Assembly (NCBI RefSeq): GCF_023100945.1
Contig: NZ_CP064689.1
Location: 5,810,001-5,874,000, forward strand
DNA length: 64,000 bases
Direction: 5' to 3'
Source: Bradyrhizobium sp. 200
Lineage (GTDB): Bacteria > Pseudomonadota > Alphaproteobacteria > Rhizobiales > Xanthobacteraceae
The first letter of the stretch is position 1. Each line of letters starts with the position of its first letter. A model generated the notes under the pieces. It did not search any database, was not told where the DNA came from, and worked only from the letters and a program-made list of their open reading frames with translations. The position numbers were made by a program, and so were the translations under genes. Positions 25,593-34,327 of this stretch are shown piece after piece.

Positions 25593-25671
25593 GAAGTCAT
25601 GTTTGTTGAAGACGCATGGGCTGTTTGACAGGTCTGGTGGATACATAAAGCGCGCGATGGGTGAACGCAGC

Positions 25672-25838
25672 TCCCGTCGTCCCTGCGGACGCTCCGCATC
25701 GCGGCCTCGCCCTCTCCTCGTCATGCCCGGGCAGAAGCGCGAAGCGCGTCTTCGCGCTAGACGACCCGGGCATCCACGACTTGAGGGTCTAGCGGAAGAA
25801 AGGCGTGGATGGCCGGGTCAAGCCCGGCCATGACGATG
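25672..25838. repeat. Composite palindromic repeat with ATGGCCGGG hairpin (family G)
   Basis: Bases 25672-25700 hold a fragment of family B (CGTCGTCCCTGCGGACGC). Bases 25719-25835 hold nested inverted repeats: CATGCCCGGGC and GCCCGGGCATCC, then a perfect 9-bp hairpin ATGGCCGGG / CCCGGCCAT with a 5-base loop at 25809-25831. The block ends 18 bases after the TetR stop codon (minus strand) and may act as its terminator. Confidence 0.8.
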
Positions 25839-25852
25839 TAGATGTGCGTTTG

Positions 25853-26560
25853 TCACACCGGCTGATGCGCCGGCACCCGCACGCCCTGCGCAACGGCCTT
25901 GCCGAAATCCGCCGTCGATTTGCCCGTGAGCGCCGCCAGCACCAGCGCCACCATGTGGGCAAGGCGTTCGTCCCTCGCCTCCTTCTTCAGGAGGTCGCGG
26001 CCGAAGATGACGGAGAGGGTCGCGCTGTTGGAGAGATAGAAGAAGCACAGCGCCGCGATCGAAATGTAGAGCTGCACCGGGTCGACGGCGACGCGGAAAT
26101 CGCCGCTTTCGACGCCGCGCGTCACCACGGTGCGGATCATCTCGACGAACGGCGAGTGCATCGATTTCACCTTGGTCGAACGCTTCAGGTGGCGCGCCTT
26201 GGCAAGATTCTCGGTGTTGAGCAGCGCCAAAAATTCAGGGTTGCGGAGGAAGTAATTCCAGGTGAAATCGATCAGCCGCTCGATCGCTTCAGGCGGATCG
26301 AGATGTTCGAGGTCGAGCCCGCGCTCCTCGGAGCGGATCTTCTCGTAGGCGCCTTCGAGCACCGCAAGGTAGAGGTCTTCCTTGTTGCCGACGTGGTAAT
26401 ACAGCATGCGCTTGTTGGCGCCCGCATTTGCTGCGATGCGGTCGACGCGCGCGCCGGCCAGGCCATGGGCGGCGAACTCCTGCTTGGCGGCCTCGAGAAT
26501 GCGGATCCGCATCCCCTCGGGGTCGCGCTGCCATTTCTGAACGCGTTTTGCCTTTGCCAA
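25853..26560 (-). CDS. TetR/AcrR-family transcriptional regulator
   Basis: A regulator of about 235 residues. The open frame runs into a repeat upstream (to 26761), so the start is uncertain. I favour TTG 26560, which gives an N-terminus (M)AKAKRVQKWQRDPEGMRIRI like close relatives. ATG 26491 would be the shortest choice. The helix-turn-helix is in ILEAAKQEFAAHGLAGARVD and ANKRMLYYHVGNKEDLYL. The C-terminal domain holds the ligand pocket and LLNTENLAKARHL. It lies downstream of the gdh-VOC pair and upstream of the NMT1-type operon, on the same strand. It could regulate either, or be unrelated. Confidence 0.85.
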   Translation of the reverse strand: MAKAKRVQKWQRDPEGMRIRILEAAKQEFAAHGLAGARVDRIAANAGANKRMLYYHVGNKEDLYLAVLEGAYEKIRSEERGLDLEHLDPPEAIERLIDFTWNYFLRNPEFLALLNTENLAKARHLKRSTKVKSMHSPFVEMIRTVVTRGVESGDFRVAVDPVQLYISIAALCFFYLSNSATLSVIFGRDLLKKEARDERLAHMVALVLAALTGKSTADFGKAVAQGVRVPAHQPV

Positions 26561-26636
26561 ATCAATCGCCCGATGGACACATGATGTCTGCTGTAGCACG
26601 CATGGCGTGATTTGAGAACGAGGCAGCACCGCTCCT

Positions 26637-26774
26637 CCCTTCTCCCCTTGTGGGAGAAGGTGCCTTCCCGAAGGGAAGGCGGATGAGGGGTCTCCATCCG
26701 CGGAGACAGACCCCTCATCCGGCTCGCCGTCGCTTCGCGCCGTCGATCCACCTTCTCCCACAAGGGGAGAAGGG
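26637..26774. repeat. Long perfect inverted repeat (family C)
   Basis: Two 26-base arms (26637-26662 and 26749-26774), CCCTTCTCCCCTTGTGGGAG... and its exact complement, enclose a second, shorter inverted repeat (GGATGAGGGGTCT / AGACCCCTCATCC). The element is 5 bases from the VOC stop codon and 76 bases upstream of the TetR start. It can form a cruciform or a long RNA hairpin and probably ends the gdh-VOC transcript. The false N-terminal extension of the TetR frame comes from it. Confidence 0.88.
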
Positions 26775-26779
26775 AAAGA

Positions 26780-27622
26780 TCACGTCCTCGCCGACGGCTG
26801 CACCAGAAGCGTCGGGACACCGCACGTCCCGCTGCGCACCGTCACGACCCGCGTGCCCGGCTTGCGGCCGGTGCGGACTTCTGAGACGTCGACGCCGGCC
26901 TGAACGAGCCGCGCATGGGTGGCGTCGATGTCGGCGACGCGCCAACACAGGCCGTGCAATTTGTCCTGCGTCGTGTCGGCCTGCTTGCCGGGCCGATGCA
27001 TGACTTCGACAATGAGGTCGCCGCAGCGGAAGAACATCAGCCGGCCCCAATCGGGGTGCGAACGGTCGAGCGCCATATCGAGACCGAGCCGCGCGCCATA
27101 GAGCGCCGCGGCCCGCTCGGGGTCCGACGTCGAGACCACGACATGGTCCATCGCCGTGATCGATCCGGTCGTGGTGCGCACCGATAGCGGCCGTTCCTTG
27201 TCGCGCTCGAGGAAGAACAGGCGGACGCCGCGCGTGGCTTCCGTTGCCGCTCGGGTCCGCTTCCATGCCAGCGTCGCGCCGGAGATCACATCGTGACTTT
27301 CGACCTCAGCAATGGCATCGGGCTTCAGCGTGAGCCGGTCGAGCCTCCGATGCATCCTGGCGATGTCGCTGGTCCGGAAGCAGATGCTTGCGAGGCCCTC
27401 GCCCTGGGCCGCAAGCACCGCGCGAATGCGGTCCGCATTGGCGCCCTCGCCGCTTGGCGCCATCAATTCCAGCGTCGTGTTGTCGAGCGTGAACAGGACG
27501 CGGTCGGCGCCATCGCCGCTATTCTGCCAGGCCGGCGCGCGGGCAAACAAGGTCCGGTAGGCCGCGCTGGCCGCATTGATATCGCCGGTGAGAACGACGA
27601 CGTGATCGAGGCCGGTGATCAC
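26780..27622 (-). CDS. VOC family protein (two glyoxalase-like domains)
   Basis: A 280-residue protein with two vicinal-oxygen-chelate modules. The first starts GLDHVVVLTGDINAASAAYR (residues 4-23) and the second AMDHVVVSTSDPERAAALYG (about 155-174). Possible metal ligands are the histidines of both DHVVV segments and Glu residues such as LIVEVMHR. GTG 27622 overlaps the stop of the dehydrogenase gene by 4 bases (GTGA), so the two are coupled. The closest described type is Glyoxalase_3-like or other dioxygenase/lyase folds. The reaction is not known. Confidence 0.82.
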   Translation of the reverse strand: MITGLDHVVVLTGDINAASAAYRTLFARAPAWQNSGDGADRVLFTLDNTTLELMAPSGEGANADRIRAVLAAQGEGLASICFRTSDIARMHRRLDRLTLKPDAIAEVESHDVISGATLAWKRTRAATEATRGVRLFFLERDKERPLSVRTTTGSITAMDHVVVSTSDPERAAALYGARLGLDMALDRSHPDWGRLMFFRCGDLIVEVMHRPGKQADTTQDKLHGLCWRVADIDATHARLVQAGVDVSEVRTGRKPGTRVVTVRSGTCGVPTLLVQPSART

Positions 27623-28878
27623 GGAAAGAGACCTCGCGTATTCTTGGCAGCGCGGACCTTCTCCACCCCGATCGCCATCGCGGCCGTGCGGTGCGGAATC
27701 TTGTCGGCATTGGCGCGCTGCACCATGTTATCGAAGGCGCGATCGAGGATCGCATATTCGCGCCGCGTCACTTCCTCTTCCTCCCAGAACAATTGCTGCA
27801 GATCTTGCACCCATTCGAAGTAGCTGACCACCACACCACCGGAATTGCAGAGAATGTCGGGGATCAAAAACACTTCGCTTTGGCGCTTCTCCAGCACGAG
27901 ATCAGCATCCGGCGTGGTCGGGCCGTTGGCGCCCTCGGCCAGCACACGGCATCTCAGGTTTTCCGCGACCTTCGCATCGATGACGCGTTCCATCGCCGCC
28001 GGCACCAGCACGTCGCAGGGCAGCGTAAGGATCTGCTCGGGATCGAAGGCGAGCTGATTGGAGAAACCGGCGATGCTGCCATGCGCGCCCGTGTGCCGCA
28101 TCAACGCAGGAATATCCAGCCCGGCCGGATCGTGCAGCGCGCCGGTGTGATCGCTGACGGCGATGATCTTCAAACCATATTGATGCAGCTCCAGCGCCGC
28201 ATAGGAGCCGACATTGCCAAACCCCTGGATGACGGCGGTCGCGGCGCCTAGATTGATCGACAGCTCCTTCAGCACGCGCCTGGCGAGATAGGCGACGCCG
28301 CGCCCCGTCGCTTCGCGCCGGCCGAGCGTGCCGCCCGACGATACCGGCTTGCCGGTAACGATCTCGGTCACGGTCTGGCCCTGGTACATCGAATAGGTGT
28401 CCATGAACCAGGCCATCACCTGCTCGTTGGTACCCATGTCAGGCGCCATCACGTCGGTATGCGGGCCGACAAAGGGAATCATCTCCTGCATGTAGCGACG
28501 CGACAGCGCTTCCAGTTCGCGCCTGGAAATGGTGGAGAGATCGACATTGACGCCGCCCTTGGCGCCGCCATAGGGCAGCCCGACGAGAGCGCATTTCCAG
28601 CTCATCCAGATCGCCAGCGCGGCGACCTCGCCGATGTCAACGGAGGGCGCGAATCGCGTGCCGCCCTTGGTCGGGCCGAGGGTGAGGTGATGCTGCACCC
28701 GGTAGCCTTCGAATACCGCGACAGTGCCGTCGTCGCGGTGAATCGGGCAGGAGACGGTGATGGCCCGCTTCGGCATCAGGATTCGGTCGCGCTCGTCCAT
28801 CGGGATTTCGAGATGGTTGGCGATGACGCCAAATTGGTTAACCGCCATGTCGAACACCGGACCGGAATAAACGGTCAT
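27619..28878 (-). CDS. Glu/Leu/Phe/Val dehydrogenase (glutamate-dehydrogenase-like)
   Basis: A 419-residue NAD(P)-linked amino acid dehydrogenase that interconverts an amino acid, such as glutamate, with its 2-oxo acid and ammonia. The dimerisation domain includes GPTKGGTRF and the catalytic-lysine segment VGLPYGGAKGGV (about residue 105). The active-site Asp is in APDMGTNEQVMAW (about 155), and the Rossmann motif is in VIQGFGNVGSYAA (about 210). ATG 28878, with GGAGGG 5 bases upstream, is preferred over GTG 28899. The gene heads a two-gene operon with the VOC protein. Confidence 0.92.
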   Translation of the reverse strand: MTVYSGPVFDMAVNQFGVIANHLEIPMDERDRILMPKRAITVSCPIHRDDGTVAVFEGYRVQHHLTLGPTKGGTRFAPSVDIGEVAALAIWMSWKCALVGLPYGGAKGGVNVDLSTISRRELEALSRRYMQEMIPFVGPHTDVMAPDMGTNEQVMAWFMDTYSMYQGQTVTEIVTGKPVSSGGTLGRREATGRGVAYLARRVLKELSINLGAATAVIQGFGNVGSYAALELHQYGLKIIAVSDHTGALHDPAGLDIPALMRHTGAHGSIAGFSNQLAFDPEQILTLPCDVLVPAAMERVIDAKVAENLRCRVLAEGANGPTTPDADLVLEKRQSEVFLIPDILCNSGGVVVSYFEWVQDLQQLFWEEEEVTRREYAILDRAFDNMVQRANADKIPHRTAAMAIGVEKVRAAKNTRGLFP

Positions 28879-29102
28879 CATTCCCTCCACTTTTGTCACA
28901 CCGCCGGGAAACCCGGGCCGCCGTCAGCCGTTATACGGCAGTATACCCGAGCCCCTAAGAACGGTCGTATTCTCCTCATACTCCCATCTCAAGCTGCAAA
29001 GACGGCACGGTTGCGAATAATTTCAGCGAATGCATCCGATAACCGGTGCTAATGTGTGTGCGCCGGGCCGGGACCAACCCCTCAGCTCATGACGGAAAAC
29101 GA

Positions 29103-30014
29103 ATGCAGGCTCTCTTCATCGGACAGACCTATATCGACGTTACCTTCATCACCGACCACATGCCGACCGGCGACGAAAAACATGTGGCTTCCGCCTATGC
29201 GGTGTCGTTTGGCGGCAATGCCGTCACCGCGGCATTCTGCTGCGCCAAGCTCGGCATCGTGCCCGACCTGATTGCAACGGTCGCGAACGACTGGCTCGGG
29301 CGCATGTTTCAGGACATGAGCGCGAAATACGGAATCTCGATCCATCCGCGCAAGGTCAACTCCTCCTCGCTGTCGTTCATCATGCCGAAAGACGGCAAGC
29401 GCGCCATCGTGCGCTGCCGCGACGACGAGCACATCCATCCCTTCCCGATGCTCAACCTGAAGGGCTGCCGCGCGCTGCACATCGACGGCCATCAGCCGGA
29501 CGCCGCAATCCATTATGCCAAGCTTTGCCGCGAGGACGGTATTCTGACATCGCTCGATGGCGGCGGCCTGCGCACCAACACCCACGAGCTGTTGGAATTC
29601 ATCGATGTCGCCATCGTTGCCGAGCGGTTGTGCGAGCAGATGGACAAGACGCCGGTCGCCATGCTCGACTATCTCAAGAGCCGCGGCTGCAGGGTCGGCG
29701 GCGTCACCATGGGAGAGCAAGGCCTGCTCTGGTATGACGAGACTGGCGCGGTCCGCAAGCTACCGGCGCTGCCCATCGCGCCCGAGCGCGTGATCGATAC
29801 CAACGGCGCCGGTGACGTATTTCATGGCGCTTACGTGTTTTCGTATCTCAGCAATCCTTCGAAAGGCTGGCACGACCATTTCGAGTTTGCGCGCGCGGCC
29901 TCGACCTATAAGATCCAGCGCCTCGGCAACGAGGCTGGATTGCCGACGCTTGCCGATATCGATGCCGTCAAGCAGGAATTCCAGATCGGGCGCAAGAAGG
30001 AATTTTGGGATTAG
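29103..30014 (+). CDS. PfkB family carbohydrate kinase
   Basis: A 303-residue ribokinase-family sugar or nucleoside kinase. ATG 29103 begins MQALFIGQTYIDVTFI; the frame upstream to 29046 is not supported. The substrate-binding segment VSFGGNAVTAAFCCAKLG is near residue 38. The C-terminal signature DTNGAGDVFHGAYVF (about 245) contains the anion hole and catalytic Asp. The gene is followed at 18 bases by a second PfkB kinase. The two share only the family motifs, so they probably act on different substrates. No dedicated sugar transporter is adjacent, apart from the TRAP receptor on the other strand. Confidence 0.9.
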   Translation: MQALFIGQTYIDVTFITDHMPTGDEKHVASAYAVSFGGNAVTAAFCCAKLGIVPDLIATVANDWLGRMFQDMSAKYGISIHPRKVNSSSLSFIMPKDGKRAIVRCRDDEHIHPFPMLNLKGCRALHIDGHQPDAAIHYAKLCREDGILTSLDGGGLRTNTHELLEFIDVAIVAERLCEQMDKTPVAMLDYLKSRGCRVGGVTMGEQGLLWYDETGAVRKLPALPIAPERVIDTNGAGDVFHGAYVFSYLSNPSKGWHDHFEFARAASTYKIQRLGNEAGLPTLADIDAVKQEFQIGRKKEFWD

Positions 30015-30032
30015 GCAATTTTGGGATTAGAC
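30001..30032 (+). repeat. 16-bp tandem duplication at the junction of two kinase genes
   Basis: AATTTTGGGATTAGGC is followed directly by AATTTTGGGATTAGAC. The first copy holds the last codons and stop of the first kinase. The second repeats them in the gap and supplies TTGGGA, a weak ribosome-binding sequence, just before the second kinase start at 30033. It looks like a recent slip duplication that may have set the spacing between the two cistrons. Confidence 0.8.
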
Positions 30033-30944
30033 ATGGGGCGCGTCTTCATCGCCGGCAGCATCAACATGGATGTGGTGGCGACGGCCGACCGGCACCCGAA
30101 GGTCGGCGAGACCGTCGCCGGCAAGCAGGTGCATTATTTTCCGGGCGGCAAGGGCGCAAACCAGGCGGTGGCTGCGGCAAAGCTCGGTGCGCCGTCGACG
30201 CTGATCGGCCGGCTGGGTACCGATGCGTTCGGCCAGCAATTGCGTCAGTTTCTCACCGCGCAAGGCGTCGACCTCGCTTTGGTCAAGGACACCGCAGATG
30301 TCCATACCGGGACGGCCATTATCACCGTCGCCGACGCCGACAACACCATCGTCGTCGTACCCGGCGCCAATGCGCTGGTCAGTGCCGAGGATGTCGCCGC
30401 CCCCATGCTTTCCAAAGGCGACGTCGCCGTAAGCCAGTTCGAAATTCCGCAACCCACGATCGGCGCCTTCTTCAAGCAGGCCCGCGCGGCCGGGGCGACC
30501 ACCATCCTCAACCCGGCGCCGGCGATGGCCTGCGGGCCGGAATTGCTCGAACTCGTCGACATCATGATCCTCAACGAGACCGAGCTCGGGTTTCTTACAG
30601 CCACCCCGCTGGCCGATACCGACGCCCCTGCCCGTTTCATCGAAGCGGCGCGGCGCCTGCCAACCGGCGCCGACAAGACCATCTGCGTTACGCTGGGCAA
30701 GCGCGGCGTGCTCGCGCTTGTAGGCGGCGAGCCCTCGCTGATTGCGGGCCGTGCTGTGAAGGCGGTGGACACCACCGGCGCCGGCGATTGCTTCGTCGGC
30801 GCCCTCGCCGCCCAGCTTGCCAATGGAAAGTCGATCCGCGACGCGATCGAATACGCCAATGCCGCCGCATCGATCTGCGTGCAGCGAATGGGCGCCGCGC
30901 CGTCGATGCCGACAGCGGCCGAAGTGGCAGCATTGCGCGGCTGA
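30033..30944 (+). CDS. rbsK: Ribokinase
   Basis: A 303-residue PfkB-family kinase with features of ribokinase. The N-terminal GSINMDVVATADRHPKVGET is followed by the GGKGANQAVAAAKLG motif (about residues 38-52). NPAPAM lies near residue 165, and the catalytic signature DTTGAGDCFVGALAA near 245. It phosphorylates ribose or a related sugar with ATP. ATG 30033 is preferred over an in-frame TTG at 30021. The stop codon abuts the stop of the TRAP receptor gene on the opposite strand with no spare base. Confidence 0.88.
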   Translation: MGRVFIAGSINMDVVATADRHPKVGETVAGKQVHYFPGGKGANQAVAAAKLGAPSTLIGRLGTDAFGQQLRQFLTAQGVDLALVKDTADVHTGTAIITVADADNTIVVVPGANALVSAEDVAAPMLSKGDVAVSQFEIPQPTIGAFFKQARAAGATTILNPAPAMACGPELLELVDIMILNETELGFLTATPLADTDAPARFIEAARRLPTGADKTICVTLGKRGVLALVGGEPSLIAGRAVKAVDTTGAGDCFVGALAAQLANGKSIRDAIEYANAAASICVQRMGAAPSMPTAAEVAALRG

Positions 30945-31931
30945 TTATTTCAGCGCCTGCAGCTCGTCGTACTGCGCCCTGGTCCAGCCGGCCCCGAGGA
31001 ATTCATCATTGTGCAGCGGGATCGCCGCCTTTCGGAAGGCCTCGCGATCGGGCTCGATCACGGTCTTGCCGAGCTTCTTGAACTCGCCGGCCAAAATCCT
31101 TTCGGATGCCTCGATCGACTCCGTGGCCTTCGCGGCGGCCTCCTTCAACGTATCCGCAAACAGCTTTTGGTCGTCCGGCGTCAGCTTGTTCCAGACATGA
31201 CTGCCGACCACCGTCACCATCGATTCGGTGATGTGGCCGGTCAGCACGATGTGGCTCTGCACCTCGTAAAATTTCTTGGCCATGATCGTCGGCAGCGGAT
31301 TCTCCTGGCCGTCGACCAAACCCTGCTGTAGCGCGTTATAGACATCGGAGAAGGCGATCGGCGTTGCGTTGGCGCCGACGGATTTGGTGAACATCAGAAA
31401 CAGCGGCGCCGGCGGCACGCGCAGCCGCATGCCCTTCATGTCCTCGGGCTTGCTGATGCGCTTGTTGGCGGTGACGTGGCGCTGGCCGTAGTAGGTAAGC
31501 GCGACGATCTTGTGCCTGGTCTTGTCCTCGTAGCCCCTGGCCAGTTCGGCAAAAAGCTTGCTGGCGCGATAGGCCTTCCAGTGATCGAAGTCGCGCAGCA
31601 TGAACGGCGCGCCGCTGATGCCGAGCGGCTGGTAGGTCGCCGCAACGAAGTTGATACCGACATAGACGATGTCGATGGTGCCAACGCCAAGCCCTTCATT
31701 GAGCTGGTTCTCGTTGCCGAGCTGCGAAGCCGGAAACACCTCGATGTCGAATCTGCCGTAGCTGCGCTTCCTGATCTCGCTCGCCGCCCACAATGCCTCG
31801 GTGTGGTAGGGTTCGGTGACCTCGTAGACATGCGCCCATCTCAGCTTTGTCTGTGCCGAAGCCGGGCCCCCCATGGCCAGAGCAACGATGGCGGCACTGG
31901 TCAACGTGAGACAGCGCGTCCAAACCGACAT
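30945..31931 (-). CDS. TRAP transporter solute-binding protein, DctP family (orphan)
   Basis: A 328-residue periplasmic receptor. ATG 31931 has a strong GGAGGA site 6 bases upstream. The signal peptide (CLTLTSAAIVALAMGGPASA) is cut before QTKLRWAHVYE. Family segments are FDIEVFPASQLGNENQLNE (about residue 55) and GMRLRVPPAPLFL (about 160), which includes the arginine that binds carboxylates. SDVYNALQQGLVDGQENPL lies at about 185. The small and large membrane subunits (DctQ, DctM) are missing nearby, so it must use a remote pair. The ligand is probably an organic or sugar acid, which would suit the uronate genes at 35-39 kb. Confidence 0.9.
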   Translation of the reverse strand: MSVWTRCLTLTSAAIVALAMGGPASAQTKLRWAHVYEVTEPYHTEALWAASEIRKRSYGRFDIEVFPASQLGNENQLNEGLGVGTIDIVYVGINFVAATYQPLGISGAPFMLRDFDHWKAYRASKLFAELARGYEDKTRHKIVALTYYGQRHVTANKRISKPEDMKGMRLRVPPAPLFLMFTKSVGANATPIAFSDVYNALQQGLVDGQENPLPTIMAKKFYEVQSHIVLTGHITESMVTVVGSHVWNKLTPDDQKLFADTLKEAAAKATESIEASERILAGEFKKLGKTVIEPDREAFRKAAIPLHNDEFLGAGWTRAQYDELQALK

Positions 31932-32039
31932 GTATCCTCCGAAAATTGACTGCTGGAGACCTCTTGGCGGGACTTCCGAGGCCAGCGTCGCCGAATCGGC
32001 CGGAGGATGCAAGCAAGCCGGCAACGTGGCAGCCCCGAC

Positions 32040-33260
32040 TTAAGTCAGGGCGCTCTTCAAATCGAAGCTGCTATCAGCCGCCTGCTCGGGCGTGATCGAT
32101 CCGTGGGCGGCCAGCAGTCGCCGGCCGAACATGTGATCGCCCGCGCGGTTGACGGACTCGATACCGACAAGCGCCCCGGCCTTGTAGCAAAAGGCAGAGA
32201 ATGCGCCCGCCGCGCGATCGCCGCGCACCACCACGCGGTCATAGCCGGTGGTCAGCCCCACCATCTGCAGCTTGTCGGGGCCCTGATCGCTCCAGAACCA
32301 CGGCAGGCCGTCATAGGGCTTGGCATCGCCGGTCAGCCGGGCCGCGACGCAGCGCGCGTGATCGGTGGCGTTCTGCACCGACTCCAGCCGCAACGAGCCG
32401 CCGAACCGCGGGCTCGCATACAGCGCACAATCGCCCACCGCCGAAATATGCGGGTCAGCGGTCAGGAGATGCTCGTCGACGACGATGCCGGCCGCGACCG
32501 GCAGGTCCGCCTCCGCCGCCAGTTCGACATTGGGCAGGACACCGACGCCGACCACGATCAGGTCGGCCTTGATATGCCGTCCATCGCTGAGGCTGACCCC
32601 GGTGACCTTGCCGCCGTCGCTCTCGATGCTGGTGACCTGGACGCCGAGATGAATCCGGATGCCGGCCGCGGTGTGCCGCGATTGAAAGTGTTCCGAGATT
32701 TCCGCCGTCACTGCGCGCGCCATCACCCGCGGGGCGAGTTCGATGACGTCGACCTCGAGGCCCTTGCCCCGCGCGGTCGCGGCAAATTCGAGGCCAATAA
32801 ATCCAGCGCCGATGACGACGACGCGCTGGCCCGCCGTGATGTAGTCGCGCAGGGACTGGCTTTCGTCGAGCGTCCGCAAATAGCGCACGCTTTCGAGATT
32901 GGCGTTGGGAATGTCGAGCAGGCGATTGCGCGCGCCGGTCGCCAGCACCAAATGACTGTAATCGAGCGAAGCGCCGGAGGCGAGCAACACCTTGCGCGCG
33001 GCGCGATCGATCGACACCGCACGATCGGAGATCAGGTCGATGGTCTGGTCGGAATAGAATTTTTCCGGCCGGAACATCAGGCTGTCGGGCCCGCCGGTTC
33101 CTTTCAGGTAGGCCTTGGACAGCGGCGGCCGCTGGTACGGCAAATGGCCTTCATCGTTCAACAGCGCGATGCGTTCGGAAAAGCCGTGCTGGCGCAGCGA
33201 CATCGCAAGCTGAAAGCCCGCGTGCCCCGCGCCAATGATGACAACCGGTCCTGCCGTCAT
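32040..33260 (-). CDS. FAD-dependent NAD(P)H oxidoreductase (ferredoxin/rubredoxin reductase type)
   Basis: A 406-residue flavoprotein. The N-terminal FAD motif VVIIGAGHAGFQLA, the NAD motif VVVIGAGFIGLEFAA (about residue 145) and the FAD-binding ISAVGDCALY (about 275) are in the order of putidaredoxin reductase and related enzymes, with the Reductase_C domain after residue 320. Such enzymes pass electrons from NAD(P)H to a ferredoxin for P450 or dioxygenase systems. No ferredoxin is adjacent. It could in principle serve the P450 at 10234, but there is no direct evidence. Confidence 0.9.
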   Translation of the reverse strand: MTAGPVVIIGAGHAGFQLAMSLRQHGFSERIALLNDEGHLPYQRPPLSKAYLKGTGGPDSLMFRPEKFYSDQTIDLISDRAVSIDRAARKVLLASGASLDYSHLVLATGARNRLLDIPNANLESVRYLRTLDESQSLRDYITAGQRVVVIGAGFIGLEFAATARGKGLEVDVIELAPRVMARAVTAEISEHFQSRHTAAGIRIHLGVQVTSIESDGGKVTGVSLSDGRHIKADLIVVGVGVLPNVELAAEADLPVAAGIVVDEHLLTADPHISAVGDCALYASPRFGGSLRLESVQNATDHARCVAARLTGDAKPYDGLPWFWSDQGPDKLQMVGLTTGYDRVVVRGDRAAGAFSAFCYKAGALVGIESVNRAGDHMFGRRLLAAHGSITPEQAADSSFDLKSALT

Positions 33261-33529
33261 GGGAACATCCTACGTTCGAGCGCACGGGAATGACCCATGT
33301 CGTTTCCTCTCCGTTGATTTTGGCTTGCCTGTCTCGTCCCTTGGGCGCGGCGCTCGTGTCCGTCCCGAACGATGACAGGCCCTATCTGACCTCATGGCGC
33401 GCAGAGACGCAAGAGCGCCGTGGCTCCCAAGGAAAGGATCGTGGCTCATTTTGCGGACCTCGCCGGGGATTGTCACCTCTTGCCTTCTGCGATTTAAATG
33501 CTGGCCCCGTTCCGAGCCGAGGCCCAGCC

Positions 33530-34327
33530 ATGCCGACCTCCGATGATACCGCCGCCAGTGACCCCGCCCTGCTCAGGATTGAAGGTCCGATTGCCACCAT
33601 CACCCTGAACCGTCCGGCAGCATTCAATTCCATCAATCTGTCGATCGCGCAAAAGCTCGAGCAGCTCGGCGCGGAGGTCGAGGGCAACGACGACATCCGT
33701 GTTCTTGTCATCGAGGGCGAAGGCCGCGCCTTCTCGGCCGGCGGCGATCTGCAGACCATTGGCGCTGCCGCCGCCAACGACACCATCGCGCCCGTGGTCG
33801 GCGAACTGCTGAAGCACTACCACGCCTTTATCGAGACGGTGCGGCGGATGCCAAAGATTGTGCTCTCCAGCGTCCATGGCTCCGCCGCCGGTGCCGGCAT
33901 GGGTCTGGCCTTCGTCACCGATCTCTGCATTGCCGCCGATGATGCCCGCTTTACGCCGGCCTATGCCAAGATCGGCGTTTCGCCCGATGGCGGCAGCACG
34001 GTCGGCATGGTCGGCACCGTCGGCACCCGCCGCGCGCTGCAGCTATTTCTGGCCGAAGACAGTTTTACCGCGCAGCAGGCCTATGAGTGGGGCCTGGTTG
34101 CCCGCGTCGTTCCGGCGGTGGAGCTGAAGGCAGCGACGCGCAAATTCGCTGAGCGGCTGGCGCAGAATCCGCCCGCGGCGATCGCAGGCACCAAGTCGCT
34201 GGTCTACCAGGCCGCGGTCACGCCGACCAAACAGCAACTCGACGCCGAGGAAGCGAAGATCATCGATGCCATGCAGACCGAGGACTTCCGCGTTGCGGTG
34301 AAGAAGTTCACCAGCAAGTCGAAGTGA
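33530..34327 (+). CDS. Enoyl-CoA hydratase/isomerase family protein (crotonase fold)
   Basis: A 265-residue CoA enzyme. ATG 33530 starts MPTSDDTAASDPA; the frame back to 33290 is not supported. The oxyanion-hole segments are GRAFSAGGDLQTIG (about 65) and SVHGSAAGAGMGLAF (about 115). Of the two hydratase glutamates, the first is absent in AGAGMGLAFVTD and the second is Asp in GVSPDGGST. That pattern recalls PaaG-type isomerases rather than classical hydratases. The stop overlaps the start of the phosphatase gene (GTGA). The pathway is unknown. Confidence 0.88.
   Translation: MPTSDDTAASDPALLRIEGPIATITLNRPAAFNSINLSIAQKLEQLGAEVEGNDDIRVLVIEGEGRAFSAGGDLQTIGAAAANDTIAPVVGELLKHYHAFIETVRRMPKIVLSSVHGSAAGAGMGLAFVTDLCIAADDARFTPAYAKIGVSPDGGSTVGMVGTVGTRRALQLFLAEDSFTAQQAYEWGLVARVVPAVELKAATRKFAERLAQNPPAAIAGTKSLVYQAAVTPTKQQLDAEEAKIIDAMQTEDFRVAVKKFTSKSK

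Noticed and set aside
25147..25724. Several 60-156-codon frames on both strands of the first 446-bp repeat
   Set aside because: The sequence recurs at 47141-47587 with changes that disturb the frames but preserve hairpins; no ribosome sites or families.
32007..33293. 428-codon frame opposite the flavoprotein
   Set aside because: No motifs and antisense composition; the flavoprotein has three intact nucleotide-binding motifs.
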